A DNA stretch of 43,958 nt from an uncultured Collinsella sp. (GCA_900539035.1 UQAU01000017.1:1-43958), one strand, 5' to 3'. Shown: positions 1-7,837, counted from the stretch's first letter. The notes: generated by a model from the letters alone, not told the origin. Translations and numbers: made by a program.

Positions 1-1234
1 CAAAGGCGACCTCGTCGAGCACGGTGTCCTTGCAGATCTGGCGGTCAGGGTTTTGGAAGAGGGTCGCGACCTCGCGAGCGATGCGGCTCGTGGGAACGGC
101 TGCGGTATCCAGTCCCGTGACGCGCACGCTGCCCGAGGCGGGCTTAAGCAGGCCTGTGAGCAGTTTGGTGAGCGTGGTCTTGCCGGCGCCGTTTTGGCCG
201 ACGATGCCCACGAGCTCGCCAGGATAGAGCGTCAGGCTAAGGTCGTGTACGGCGGCGCCGCCATTGGGATAGGCAAACTCAACATGGTCGAAGGTGAGTA
301 CGGGTTCGGCGTCCTTGGCATGAGGGCGCAACGACGGTGCATGCGGGGAGCCGGCGGGCGCTTGGGCTTCGCTGACCGCGTGTGCGGGGTCGACGATGCC
401 CGAAATCATGCGCTCGGCCTCATCGACATCCAAGCAAGGGGTACCGCTTACCAGGCCATCGGCCTCGAGGCTATTGAAGATACGCGTGACGCGAGGGCAG
501 TCGACGCCGATGGCACGGAGCTCGTCGGTATGCGCGAAGACCTCGTGTGGCTCGCCCTGCAGCGCGATTTCGCCATGGTTGAGCACGAGCACGCGGTTGC
601 AGTACTCCGAGAGCAGGGCGACCTTTTGCTCAACGACGACGATGGTGATTCCAAGTGCGCGGTTTGCCTCACGCAGCGTCTCGAAGACCAACGTGGAGCT
701 GGCGGGGTCGAGTGCCGCGGTGGGCTCGTCTAGAACCAAGACGCGCGGGCGCATGGCGAGGATGGCGGCGATGGCTACCTTTTGCTTCTGTCCGCCCGAG
801 AGCGTGGCGATCTCGCGGTCGCGCAGGTCGCTGATGCCGACGGTCTCGAGCGTTTCGCTCACGCGCTGCTCGATCTGGTCGTGGGGAACGCCAAAGTTCT
901 CGAGGCCAAAGAGCATCTCGTCCTCGACGATCGAAGCGACCATCTGCGTGTCGATATCCTGTAGCACACTGCCGACGATTTGCGACACGTCGGTGAGCGA
1001 GACTTCGCAGGTGTCGTGGCCGTCGACCATGACGGACCCAAAGAACGTGCCGGTGTAGTGGTGGGGCACGGCGCCCGACAGGCAGGCGGCAAGCGTGGAC
1101 TTGCCGGCGCCCGAGGGCCCGATGATGCCGATGAAATCTCCCTTGTTCACGCTGAGCGAGATGTGCCTGAGCGCCTGCTCGGTCTGCGTGCCATAGGAGA
1201 ACGAGACATCGTCGACGTTGATGATCGTTTCCAT
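1..1234 (-). CDS. ECF transporter energizing ATPase, two fused nucleotide-binding domains (3' end outside window)
   Basis: Cytoplasmic ATPase that would power an energy-coupling-factor vitamin/amino-acid importer. Translating the minus strand from the ATG at 1234 gives METIINVDDVSFSYG, then a first ABC domain with Walker A GPSGAGKST, signature LSGGQKQK and Walker B LVLDEPTAALD. A linker follows, then a second domain with Walker A GQNGAGKTT and a Q-loop region (TLFQNPDRQ); the second signature and Walker B lie beyond the left edge. Two ATPase domains in one chain is a known arrangement for EcfA proteins of Actinobacteria and Firmicutes. The start is supported by a purine-rich stretch (gaaagg) just upstream. 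It follows the S component at 1447-2019 on the same strand, separated by about 210 bases holding two palindromes; a T component is expected to the left but not visible. Confidence 0.9.
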   Translation of the reverse strand, partial: METIINVDDVSFSYGTQTEQALRHISLSVNKGDFIGIIGPSGAGKSTLAACLSGAVPHHYTGTFFGSVMVDGHDTCEVSLTDVSQIVGSVLQDIDTQMVASIVEDEMLFGLENFGVPHDQIEQRVSETLETVGISDLRDREIATLSGGQKQKVAIAAILAMRPRVLVLDEPTAALDPASSTLVFETLREANRALGITIVVVEQKVALLSEYCNRVLVLNHGEIALQGEPHEVFAHTDELRAIGVDCPRVTRIFNSLEADGLVSGTPCLDVDEAERMISGIVDPAHAVSEAQAPAGSPHAPSLRPHAKDAEPVLTFDHVEFAYPNGGAAVHDLSLTLYPGELVGIVGQNGAGKTTLTKLLTGLLKPASGSVRVTGLDTAAVPTSRIAREVATLFQNPDRQICKDTVLDEVAF

Positions 1235-1252
1235 GGATACCTTTCATAGTCA

Positions 1253-1296
1253 TTGGGGACGTTCTTAAATGACCAGTCGTTTAAGAACGTCCCCAA
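1253..1296. repeat. Palindromic intergenic hairpin, 17-bp perfect arms
   Basis: Arms at 1253-1269 and 1280-1296 are exact reverse complements (ttggggacgttcttaaa) around a 10-base loop. It lies between the S component and the ATPase gene, so it would be inside a joint transcript. It shares the gggac word near the outer end with several other hairpins in this window. It could act as a partial terminator, processing site or repeat element; no long T-run follows. Confidence 0.75.
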
Positions 1297-1339
1297 GAGC
1301 TAGTCGTTTGGGACGGTCTTTGATGGTGAAGCACGGAGA

Positions 1340-1440
1340 CGGCTTTACGAGGTACCCCAGGTTGGCGCGAAAGAGGAACGAAGCGTACTTGGGTACGCGA
1401 GCGACGAATGAACGCCAAGATGGGGTGGCTCGTAAAGCCG
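1340..1440. repeat. Large imperfect inverted repeat with inner hairpin
   Basis: Outer arms at 1340-1367 and 1413-1440 match over 12 bases perfectly (cggctttacgag) and then imperfectly to ttggcg. An inner hairpin gcgtac-ttgg-gtacgc sits at about 1384-1399. It ends 6 bases before the 3' end of the S-component gene, so it may end or shape the transcript on the minus strand. No coding potential was recognised. Confidence 0.65.
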
Positions 1441-1446
1441 AGCGGG

Positions 1447-2019
1447 TTAGTTGAGCTTCAGGGCCTTCTGGATGGGCAGGTAGAGGGCGCCGACCAGAAT
1501 GGCGTTAAAGACGGCGGTCATGGCGACGACGGGCAGCATGGCGGCGGCGAGCTCGCCTACCACGCCGAGCATGGCCATCTTGATGACCATGAAGATGACG
1601 CCGGAGACAAAGGTGGTCAGGAAGGTTGCGACAATGGCGGTCGCGGGCTTGACCTGACCGTTCTTGCCGGCGGCGTTGACGATGCCGGCCATGAGCATGG
1701 CGGCGATGCCCTCGGCGGCAAAATCTACGAACGGCGAAGTGGTGGTGATCTGGATCACGGCAGCCGAGATGAGGCCAATGACGAGCGCCTGGCCGATGTT
1801 GGGGCGAACGACCAGGATGGTGAGGCAGAAGGCCGAGATGATGAACTCGGGGCTGATCATGCCGCCCGAGATGCCCGAGATGGCCTTGCCGACGGTGAAG
1901 TTGAGGATGAAGCCGGCAGCGAGCAGGATGGCAAGCAGGACGAGGGCGCGGACATCGAGTTTGCCGCGGTCGGCGGTCTGGACGGTGCGGGGCTGGGTGG
2001 CGGCGGTGTTCTGAGACAT
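1447..2019 (-). CDS. ECF transporter S component, predicted tryptophan-specific
   Basis: Hydrophobic 190-residue substrate-binding membrane subunit of an ECF importer. After a hydrophilic N-terminus (MSQNTAATQPRT...) there are about five to six membrane segments rich in Ala, Ile and Val, typical of S components. I chose the ATG at 2019 because a good ribosome site (gaaagga) lies just upstream; an in-frame ATG ten codons earlier has none. The upstream leader (2164-2232) encodes three consecutive Trp codons and is followed by a terminator hairpin, so expression should respond to charged tRNA-Trp. From this I infer that the transported compound is tryptophan or a close precursor. Family membership is seen in the sequence; the substrate is inferred from regulation only. 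Confidence 0.85.
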   Translation of the reverse strand: MSQNTAATQPRTVQTADRGKLDVRALVLLAILLAAGFILNFTVGKAISGISGGMISPEFIISAFCLTILVVRPNIGQALVIGLISAAVIQITTTSPFVDFAAEGIAAMLMAGIVNAAGKNGQVKPATAIVATFLTTFVSGVIFMVIKMAMLGVVGELAAAMLPVVAMTAVFNAILVGALYLPIQKALKLN

Positions 2020-2064
2020 GGTGAAAATCCTTTCGGAAGGGGAGTGCAAGAGAAAAGCGGAGGC

Positions 2065-2194
2065 GCGTGATGCGAATGCGATCGGGCTCGAGATAGAAAA
2101 AGGCCCCCGGTCGAAACCGGAGGCCTTCCAATCACCTAGAGCGCAAAAACAGGCGTGAGGGACTCACTGTCGACCGATCGTATTCGCATCACGC
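2065..2194 (-). promoter_or_regulatory. 21-bp inverted repeat pairing the leader-peptide codons with the region before the S gene
   Basis: The plus-strand segment 2065-2085 (gcgtgatgcgaatgcgatcg plus one base) is the reverse complement of 2174-2194 with a single mismatch. On the transcript, the 2174-2194 arm lies immediately after the Trp codons of the leader peptide. The other arm lies beyond the terminator, about 45 bases before the S-component start. In addition ggcgtga just after the Trp codons can pair with tcacgcc after the leader stop. These are mutually exclusive pairings, as expected for an attenuator, but the long distal pairing is unusual because it brackets the terminator. Confidence 0.6.
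2094..2126 (-). terminator. Attenuator terminator between Trp leader peptide and S component
   Basis: On the minus strand the sequence aaggcctccggt-ttcg-accgggggcctt folds into a strong GC-rich hairpin (one G-U pair) followed directly by tttttct. It lies about 40 bases after the leader-peptide stop and about 75 bases before the S-gene start, which is the position of an intrinsic terminator controlled by leader translation. Confidence 0.85.
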
Positions 2195-2232
2195 CACCAC
2201 CAGTTGTTGAGAGACTTCATCGTGTTCTTCAT
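2164..2232 (-). CDS. Tryptophan leader peptide (22 aa, WWW)
   Basis: A 22-codon reading frame starting at the ATG at 2232 and stopping at TGA 2164-2166. It translates as MKNTMKSLNNWWWRDANT followed by IGRQ. A ribosome site (aaaggag) lies upstream at normal spacing. The three adjacent Trp codons occupy 2194-2202. Trp is rare, so three in a row in a tiny frame directly ahead of a terminator hairpin is the hallmark of ribosome-mediated attenuation, as in trp operon leaders. When charged tRNA-Trp is scarce, stalling here should allow read-through into the ECF genes. A tatagt box at about 2292-2297 (minus strand) is a plausible -10 element about 60 bases upstream of the leader ATG. The gene is too short for ordinary gene finders. 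Confidence 0.85.
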   Translation of the reverse strand: MKNTMKSLNNWWWRDANTIGRQ

Positions 2233-2318
2233 GTTGGTGGCTCCTTTCGTGATGCCGTGGCGCGGTCGCACCTAGTTGCTGTTGCGCTGCACTATAGCAC
2301 AGCGAAGTGTGTGCGGGG

Positions 2319-2412
2319 AAATCTTTTTTGAAAAGATTTCGGCGGCGTTTCCTGCCGGTCAAAAGGGCAGGCTGAGCGGGTGGGATGATTCATGTGCCCC
2401 GCCCGCTCAGCT
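2319..2412 (-). terminator. Stem-loops downstream of the C69 dipeptidase gene
   Basis: Directly after the dipeptidase stop, the minus strand holds gctgagcggg paired with cccgctcagc. Next is cctgcc...ggcaggaa, and then an AT-rich hairpin (aaatctttt / aaaagattt arms on the plus strand, 2319-2327 and 2331-2339). Together they probably end the dipeptidase transcript before the Trp leader promoter. No single classic GC-stem plus T-run is present. Confidence 0.5.
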
Positions 2413-2418
2413 AAGACG

Positions 2419-4395
2419 TTACTCCTTATTGCGACGGTAGAGGAAGTAGCCGCCCGCGGAGATGACGGCAACGCCAGCGATGGCGAATGCAGCCACCACG
2501 CGGCCATCAAAACGATCACCGGTGGTGGGCAGGCCGCCCTTGGTGTTCGTCTTGTTGGTGGTTACCGTGGTCGTGGTGTCCGACTTGCCAGGCTTCTCGG
2601 GCTTGGTGGTGGGCTGCTCGGGCTTAGCGGGCTGCTCGGGGGTACCGGGCTGCTCGGGAGTGCCAGGCTGCTCGGGAGTGCCAGGCTGATCCGGGGTTAC
2701 CGGGTCGGTGGCAAGAGCGTCCTTGGCGTAGGTGATGGACACCTTGAGGCCGTTGGTCTCGGTGTTCAGGTCGCTCGGGGTGAAGGGCTGGTCGAAGTTT
2801 TCGGCCTTCTGATAAGCGCGCATCTCCTGGAGCAGGGCCTTGCACTTGACGTAGGTGTTCTCGGTAGCAGCCTTGCCGGCCTTGTTGGCCAGGGCGGTGC
2901 GGCCCTCGGTGGTCGTCTCGGCCAGCATGGCGGTGTCGACTTCCTTGTTCTGCTCGATAAGCTCGTTCTGGAGCGCGTCGAGGTAGGCGCGGACGCTGGT
3001 GGCGAATTGTGCGCGGTTCGCGAAGCAAAGCGAGTTGATGTCCATCAGGACGTAGTTAATGGAGTTCTCAGGCTCCTCGTTGTTCACGATGTCCGTCTCG
3101 CTGCAGTGACCATAATCAACGGTCTGGTCGCTGAAGTAGGGGCTGACTTCGGTCATCAGAGCGGAGTATAGCGGGATAGCGACGGAGAACTCGGCGCAGG
3201 AGAGCATCTCCCACTGGATGGTTGCAACCTCGGGGTCATAGCCCTTTCGAATCTGGAAGAGGTTGGCCTCGGCGTTGCGGTCGGAACCGATGCTGCTGAC
3301 ACCGTCAGTATTGGCATTAAGGCCGGGGACTTTTTCACCGCGGTTGCCGAAGGCGCGAATCAGCTCAAACGTGTTCCAGTCGGACTTGCCGGGCTGGAAG
3401 AACAGCGGCTGCATCTCATGAACCATGGCACCGAGCGTGGCGTCATTCTTGTCCTTGTCCTTGACGATCTCGTAGTCGGTGCCCTCGGTCAGCGGAGCCA
3501 TAAAGTAGTCGCGGCCCTGGATATAGCGCGCCCAAGAGCCCATGCCCGTGTTGTTGATGGACGCACCGTAGGTCTGGGCAACATCGAACTGTCCGTCTTC
3601 AAAGTACTTGGCGAAGCCCTTCTCTTCGGGCATAGTCTGGATTCCCTCAGAGTGGAGGCAGTTCTCAGCATCGTCAAGATTGACCTGGAAATTGAGGTTA
3701 CTAATGTTGGGGTTGACCGAAGCGACGTCGTCGGTCAGCTTCATAGCGATCCACTGGTGGCCGGAAAGCGCGGCGAACAGCCAAGTCTCGGTGTTGTCGG
3801 CGATGACAATCTGGTCGTTGGAGCAGACGCCCTGCTCGTCAATCAGACTGCCGATAAGCTCGACGCCCTCGCGGGCCGTTGCGCTCTCGCCCAAGATGAC
3901 GCCCGCGTAGCTGTACTCGCCGATGCCGGTATTTTTGACCTCGGGATTTGCTTTGTGGGCATGCTTGGTCGTGGGATCCGCTGTCTTGGCATCGTCGTTG
4001 TAGGAGGTGCTCAGTGTTGCGGAGCAGGAGACGCCCTTCTCATTGATGCCGGCCTCGGAGTAGGCATCCCAGCGTCCGTCCCACTCAGCAGGATGGTCGC
4101 GCACGTAGCTGTAACGATACGTAGTCTTGGTCGAGGTGTAGGAGAATCCGGACTCGTCCGAGCTGTAGGTATGACCAGGGCCATAAGAGGGCTCGATGCC
4201 ATAGTGTTTGAGGTAACGAGTGCCAATGTCCTCGGTGCGGCCATAGTACGTGTTACCGTCGGCCGTAAGGTTCTTGCCCATGTACATCTGCGTGCAGGCG
4301 AGCGCAGAGGTCGGCATGGACATGATGGTTGCTGCTCCAAAGGCGAGGCCTATGCCAAGCTTTTTGAGCGCGTTGACGGGGTGAGTTTTCCTCAT
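2419..4395 (-). CDS. Sortase-anchored C69 family dipeptidase (PepD-like)
   Basis: Secreted, wall-attached peptidase of 658 residues. Residues 1-33 form a signal peptide (basic MRKTHPVNALKK, hydrophobic core, SALA cleavage), and Cys34 follows directly. In C69 enzymes the N-terminal Cys exposed by processing is the nucleophile. The C69 domain fills about 34-500 (YYGRTEDIG, GVSCSATLS, YSYAGVILGESATAREGVELI). A Pro/Glu/Gln-rich spacer with GTPEQP repeats (about 575-615) precedes LPTTGD, a hydrophobic segment and the basic tail YRRNKE, a complete LPxTG sorting signal. The ATG at 4395 has an excellent ribosome site (gggaggg). It would release amino acids from dipeptides at the cell surface, which fits the amino-acid fermenting genes elsewhere in the window. 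The sortase is not in view. Confidence 0.92.
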   Translation of the reverse strand: MRKTHPVNALKKLGIGLAFGAATIMSMPTSALACTQMYMGKNLTADGNTYYGRTEDIGTRYLKHYGIEPSYGPGHTYSSDESGFSYTSTKTTYRYSYVRDHPAEWDGRWDAYSEAGINEKGVSCSATLSTSYNDDAKTADPTTKHAHKANPEVKNTGIGEYSYAGVILGESATAREGVELIGSLIDEQGVCSNDQIVIADNTETWLFAALSGHQWIAMKLTDDVASVNPNISNLNFQVNLDDAENCLHSEGIQTMPEEKGFAKYFEDGQFDVAQTYGASINNTGMGSWARYIQGRDYFMAPLTEGTDYEIVKDKDKNDATLGAMVHEMQPLFFQPGKSDWNTFELIRAFGNRGEKVPGLNANTDGVSSIGSDRNAEANLFQIRKGYDPEVATIQWEMLSCAEFSVAIPLYSALMTEVSPYFSDQTVDYGHCSETDIVNNEEPENSINYVLMDINSLCFANRAQFATSVRAYLDALQNELIEQNKEVDTAMLAETTTEGRTALANKAGKAATENTYVKCKALLQEMRAYQKAENFDQPFTPSDLNTETNGLKVSITYAKDALATDPVTPDQPGTPEQPGTPEQPGTPEQPAKPEQPTTKPEKPGKSDTTTTVTTNKTNTKGGLPTTGDRFDGRVVAAFAIAGVAVISAGGYFLYRRNKE

Positions 4396-4701
4396 ATTCC
4401 CTCCCAGCGTGCGAAAGCCCTCCGTTGCCAGAGGGCTTCAGCCAATAAAGACACCTCATTAGCGTAACGAACTGGAAACAATATTCATCTATGAAAGAAA
4501 CTTAGTCGATAAGCGTGATGAAATATGCGATGAACGGTTAATTGTACTCAGTTTGTAGCTTTACTTTAATAAAGACGCCCTACAATTACTGTAGCTCAAT
4601 AAAGCGTCTGGAAATACCGAAAATAAAAATCCCCCGCTGTTTGGCAAATGCATAAACAGCGGGGGAGACGATAATTGGATGAATATCATACCAATGTGGA
4701 A
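4396..4701 (-). other. AT-rich intergenic region with leader hairpin and tiered stem-loop
   Basis: Contains the 5' leader of the dipeptidase gene, including a hairpin aagccctc/gagggctt (4415-4438) just before the ribosome site, which may be a weak attenuator or a stabilising stem. At 4568-4608 the minus strand can form agacgc...gcgtct with an inner ctaca/tgtag stem. Nothing else coding was recognised. Confidence 0.45.
4631..4665 (-). terminator. Rho-independent terminator after the 30-aa membrane peptide gene
   Basis: Perfect 12-bp arms (cccccgctgttt at 4631-4642 and aaacagcggggg at 4654-4665) followed on the minus strand by atttttatt. It lies about 37 bases after the stop of the small membrane protein and ends the lipid-kinase transcript. 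Confidence 0.92.
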
Positions 4702-4794
4702 TTACTTCTTCCGACGGTGGATCACGTTGATCGCATAGCCTACGAGCATGGCCAAAACGATGACGATAAAGCCGAGCAGGGGATTGTCGTTCAT
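4702..4794 (-). CDS. Small single-span membrane peptide (30 aa)
   Basis: Reading frame starting at the ATG at 4794 and stopping at TAA 4702-4704. The product begins MNDNPLLGFIVIVLAMLVGY and ends AINVIHRRKK. It has one hydrophobic span (about residues 7-24) with a basic C-terminus, so the tail is probably cytoplasmic. A near-perfect ribosome site (aggagg) sits at the right distance. The gene begins 9 bases after the lipid kinase stop and is followed by a strong terminator, so it is probably the last gene of a two-gene operon. Function unknown; such peptides often bind and modulate a membrane enzyme, and the lipid kinase is the obvious candidate partner (inference). Confidence 0.75.
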   Translation of the reverse strand: MNDNPLLGFIVIVLAMLVGYAINVIHRRKK

Positions 4795-4803
4795 GGGGTC
4801 CTC

Positions 4804-5721
4804 CTATTTTCCGAGCGGGGAGAATTCGTCGACGATGAGGTCGAGGCATTGCGGAAGCGCGCGGGCGCCAAAGACGCCCGAGTTGCTGGAGATGATCTCG
4901 CCATCGAACTGCATGCCCAGCGACGGGGTGCAGGTGATCTTGGCTTCCTTGGTCTGGATGATCTTGAACTGCGGGCGGCCGAGTACCTTGCCGGCGGGGT
5001 CGAGTGCGGCGGTGATCACAGTCGGTAGAAGCTGCACAGTTTTTACGGGTTCGATGACCGCAATGTCGACCATGCCATCGTTCATACGGCAGTCGGGGAA
5101 CAGGTTGATGTCGTTTTGGATGACCGAGGTGTTGCCGGCCATGCAGCAGATGCCGTCGAGCTCCTCGACAATGCCGTCATGCTCAATCGTAAAGTGCGCC
5201 ACCGTGGGATTGGGCGTGGCGAGCGCGGAGAGGAAGTAGGCGATCTCGCCGATGTCGTTTTTGGTGGGGGCGGCCTTCATCATGATCTCGGCGTCGAAGC
5301 CCGAGCCGGCGATGATGATAAAGCCGTGGCGCCTCTCGTTGCCGTTCTCGTCGAGCCAAAAGAGCTCGCCCATGTCGACTTTGACCGTGCGACCGGCGCG
5401 GCAAGCCTTGGCAAGCGCCGCTGCCTCGGGGGCATTACCGATGTTGTTGAAGAACAGGCAGGCTGTGCCGGAGGGGAAGACGAGCGTGGGGACACTGCAT
5501 CCGCGCATCTGATCGAGCACGTTGGAGACGGTGCCGTCGCCGCCTGAGACTACCACGCGATCGAATTCGCGCACGTCCGCCACGGCGTCCTCGGGCTCCA
5601 TGCCATCGCCGATAAAACGCATCACGACCTCGTCGCCGCCCTGCGCGAGGGCGTGCGTGAATGCGTAGATTTCATCTGAGCTGGGGCCCGATGCCGGGTT
5701 GTGGATGATAAGGCAGCGCAT
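4804..5721 (-). CDS. Diacylglycerol kinase family lipid kinase
   Basis: Cytosolic, membrane-associated kinase of 305 residues in the DagK/YegS family, which phosphorylates diacylglycerol or related lipids using ATP. It has the N-terminal IIHNPASG nucleotide-binding loop, the catalytic GGDGT motif at 60-64, and PSGTACLFFNNIG in place of the usual P-x-GT-x-N-D loop. The C-terminal beta-sandwich contains MNDGMVDIAVIEP and the MQFDGE motif. Length is normal for the family. It starts at the ATG at 5721, diverges from RNase D, and is followed 9 bases later by a small membrane peptide. The exact lipid substrate cannot be read from the sequence. Confidence 0.88.
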   Translation of the reverse strand: MRCLIIHNPASGPSSDEIYAFTHALAQGGDEVVMRFIGDGMEPEDAVADVREFDRVVVSGGDGTVSNVLDQMRGCSVPTLVFPSGTACLFFNNIGNAPEAAALAKACRAGRTVKVDMGELFWLDENGNERRHGFIIIAGSGFDAEIMMKAAPTKNDIGEIAYFLSALATPNPTVAHFTIEHDGIVEELDGICCMAGNTSVIQNDINLFPDCRMNDGMVDIAVIEPVKTVQLLPTVITAALDPAGKVLGRPQFKIIQTKEAKITCTPSLGMQFDGEIISSNSGVFGARALPQCLDLIVDEFSPLGK

Positions 5722-5819
5722 ACTTACGTTCCCGTTCTGTGACTAACCGAGTATAGTTGTAAGGCAATGCCGATATCCTACCCGTGTTTTTCGGGCCTAA
5801 CCTTATTCGATGGGTTGAT

Positions 5820-6953
5820 ATGTACATTTCCACACATCAGGCTCTACTCGACTTTTGCCAGCGCGCCCGTGAGTTCGACGCGATTGCCGTCGATACCGAG
5901 TTTTTGCGCGAGCGCACGTTCCATCCGCGTCTGTGCTTGGTTCAGATTGCCACCCCTGCCGAGAGCGTCGCGGTCGATCCCCTGGTAATCGACGACCTAT
6001 CGCCGCTGGCCGAGCTTATGGCCGACGAGAGCGTGACCAAGGTCTTCCACGCGTGCTCGCAGGATATGGAGGTCATGCTCCATACCGTGGGCGTGCTGCC
6101 GCGTCCGATTTTTGACACGCAAGTGGCCGCCGCCTTTTTGGGCGAGCGCCAGCAGGTTTCGTACGGCGCACTCGTGCAGGCGTTTTGCGGCGTATCGCTG
6201 CCCAAGACCGAGTCGCTGACCGACTGGTCGCGCCGCCCGCTGACCGATAAGCAGATCGAGTACGCGATCGATGACGTCAAGTACCTGATCGTCGCCTATA
6301 CCGAGATGATGAGCCGCCTGCGCGAGCTGGGCCGTGTGGATTGGGTGCTCGACGAGTTGCGTCCTCTGGCAGACGAGTCGCACTACCTCGCCGACCGCCA
6401 TGAGGCATTCCGCAAGGTCAAGCGCATCAACTCGTGCAGCCGCCATCAGCTGGGCATTGCGCGCGAGCTTGCCGCCTGGCGTGAGGACCGCGCCGAGCGG
6501 CGCAACATCCCGCGCAAGTGGGTCATGTCCGACGATACGCTGCTGGCGCTCGTCAAGCGCAATCCCGTGCGTGTTGAGGAGTTCCGTAGCATCCGCGGTA
6601 CCGATCAGCTGGGGGAGCGCGACGTGGACGGCGCGCTCATGGCCATCAAGCGCGGTGCGAGCTGTCCGCACGATCGCCTGCCGCTCTTGGTGCGCGGACA
6701 TCGTCAGATTTCGCCGGAGCTGGAGAGCGTGACTGACCTTATGTATGCGCTTATCCGCCTGGTTGCCGAGCGCTCTGGCGTTGCGACCTCGGTCATTGCC
6801 TCGCGCGATGACCTGGCCGACTATATTGAGCATCCCGAGCAGAGCCGCCTGCGCGAAGGCTGGCGCTTTGAGCTTGTGGGCTCGCGCCTGGACGATCTGC
6901 TCTCGGGCAATATGGGGCTGACGGTGAAGGACGGAAAAATCGAATTGCTGTAA
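5820..6953 (+). CDS. rnd: Ribonuclease D
   Basis: 3'-5' exoribonuclease of the DEDDy family, used for tRNA and stable RNA 3' maturation; 377 residues, the normal length. The exonuclease domain has motif I DTEF (Asp25, Glu27), motif II with Asp82 (HACSQDMEV) and motif III Tyr148-x3-Asp152 (YAIDD). An HRDC domain follows (about 205-290, RHQLGIARELAAWREDRAER) and a second HRDC-like region ends the protein. I chose the ATG at 5820 because MYISTHQALLDFCQ aligns with the family N-terminus; a GTG at 5784 would add 12 unlikely residues. The ribosome site is weak. A possible promoter (ttcccg, 17 bases, tatagt) ends near 5757. Confidence 0.92.
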   Translation: MYISTHQALLDFCQRAREFDAIAVDTEFLRERTFHPRLCLVQIATPAESVAVDPLVIDDLSPLAELMADESVTKVFHACSQDMEVMLHTVGVLPRPIFDTQVAAAFLGERQQVSYGALVQAFCGVSLPKTESLTDWSRRPLTDKQIEYAIDDVKYLIVAYTEMMSRLRELGRVDWVLDELRPLADESHYLADRHEAFRKVKRINSCSRHQLGIARELAAWREDRAERRNIPRKWVMSDDTLLALVKRNPVRVEEFRSIRGTDQLGERDVDGALMAIKRGASCPHDRLPLLVRGHRQISPELESVTDLMYALIRLVAERSGVATSVIASRDDLADYIEHPEQSRLREGWRFELVGSRLDDLLSGNMGLTVKDGKIELL

Positions 6954-7017
6954 GGAAGCCTAGCCGTTTGAGTGGGTAAAATGCCTCCAACGTGTAACTC
7001 GATTCGGAGGAATTCGC

Positions 7018-7722
7018 ATGCCTTATTACTATGGATACGGCTTTGGCATCGACCCGCTGTACCTGCTGGTTGTTCTTGTCTGCACGGTGCTTGGCCTTGC
7101 CGCACAGAACTATATCAACTCGACGTACAAAACCTGGTCCAAGGTTCGCTCGGACGGCGATACGGGCGCCACGGTCGCTCGCCGCATGCTCGATGCCAAC
7201 GGTTGTAACGCCGTGGGTATTAAGGGTGTCGCTGGCGAGCTCACCGACCATTACAACCCGCAGGACAACAACCTGTATCTGTCGGATGCTAACCGTTCGG
7301 GCGGGTCGGTCGCAAGCGTTGCCGTCGCCTGTCACGAGGCGGGCCACGCCGCCCAGCGTCAAAGCGGCTACGCCATGATGAAAGTGCGTACCGCCCTCGT
7401 GCCGGTTGTCAACTTTACCCAGAACACTTGGACCATCGTGTTACTCTTGGGCCTGTTTATGAACATTGCCGGGCTCACATCCCTCGCGTTGGTCTTCTTC
7501 TCGTTTAGTGTGTTGTTCCAGCTGGTTACGCTGCCGGTCGAGATTGATGCCAGCCGCCGCGCCGTGGCATATATTGAGCAGTCGGGCATGAGTTCCAAGC
7601 AGGTCAACGGTGCCAAGAAGGTGCTGACGGCCGCCGCGCTTACCTATGTTGCCGCTGCGCTCACCTCGATTATTCAGCTGCTCTATCTTATGGCTCGCTA
7701 CAACAGAAACTCCAATCGATAA
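7018..7722 (+). CDS. Zinc membrane metallopeptidase (YugP-like)
   Basis: Integral-membrane peptidase of 234 residues. There is an N-terminal membrane segment (about 11-30), the zinc motif HEAGH at 106-110, and a third probable ligand Glu175 in VEIDASRRA. Two or three further hydrophobic spans lie at about 125-170 and 205-228. This matches the putative neutral zinc metallopeptidase family (Pfam Zn_peptidase_2). An extremely Tyr/Gly-rich start (MPYYYGYGFG) is typical. The ATG at 7018 has a strong ribosome site (ggagg). Physiological substrate unknown. Confidence 0.88.
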   Translation: MPYYYGYGFGIDPLYLLVVLVCTVLGLAAQNYINSTYKTWSKVRSDGDTGATVARRMLDANGCNAVGIKGVAGELTDHYNPQDNNLYLSDANRSGGSVASVAVACHEAGHAAQRQSGYAMMKVRTALVPVVNFTQNTWTIVLLLGLFMNIAGLTSLALVFFSFSVLFQLVTLPVEIDASRRAVAYIEQSGMSSKQVNGAKKVLTAAALTYVAAALTSIIQLLYLMARYNRNSNR

Positions 7723-7738
7723 CAAATTGGGTCGCTGG

Positions 7739-7768
7739 GCGCCGCGGGGATTCGTGTCCCCGCGGCGC
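7739..7768 (+). terminator. GC-rich hairpin after the membrane peptidase
   Basis: Perfect 12-bp arms gcgccgcgggga (7739-7750) and tccccgcggcgc (7757-7768) immediately after the peptidase gene and before xseA. There is no T-run, so it may be a weak terminator or a transcript-end stabiliser. Confidence 0.6.
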
Positions 7769-7837
7769 TGTAGTATGTGTTGGACTTGAATTTGCGCAGG
7801 GCCGAAGCCCTTGTGCACGATGACGAAAGGAGGCTGC

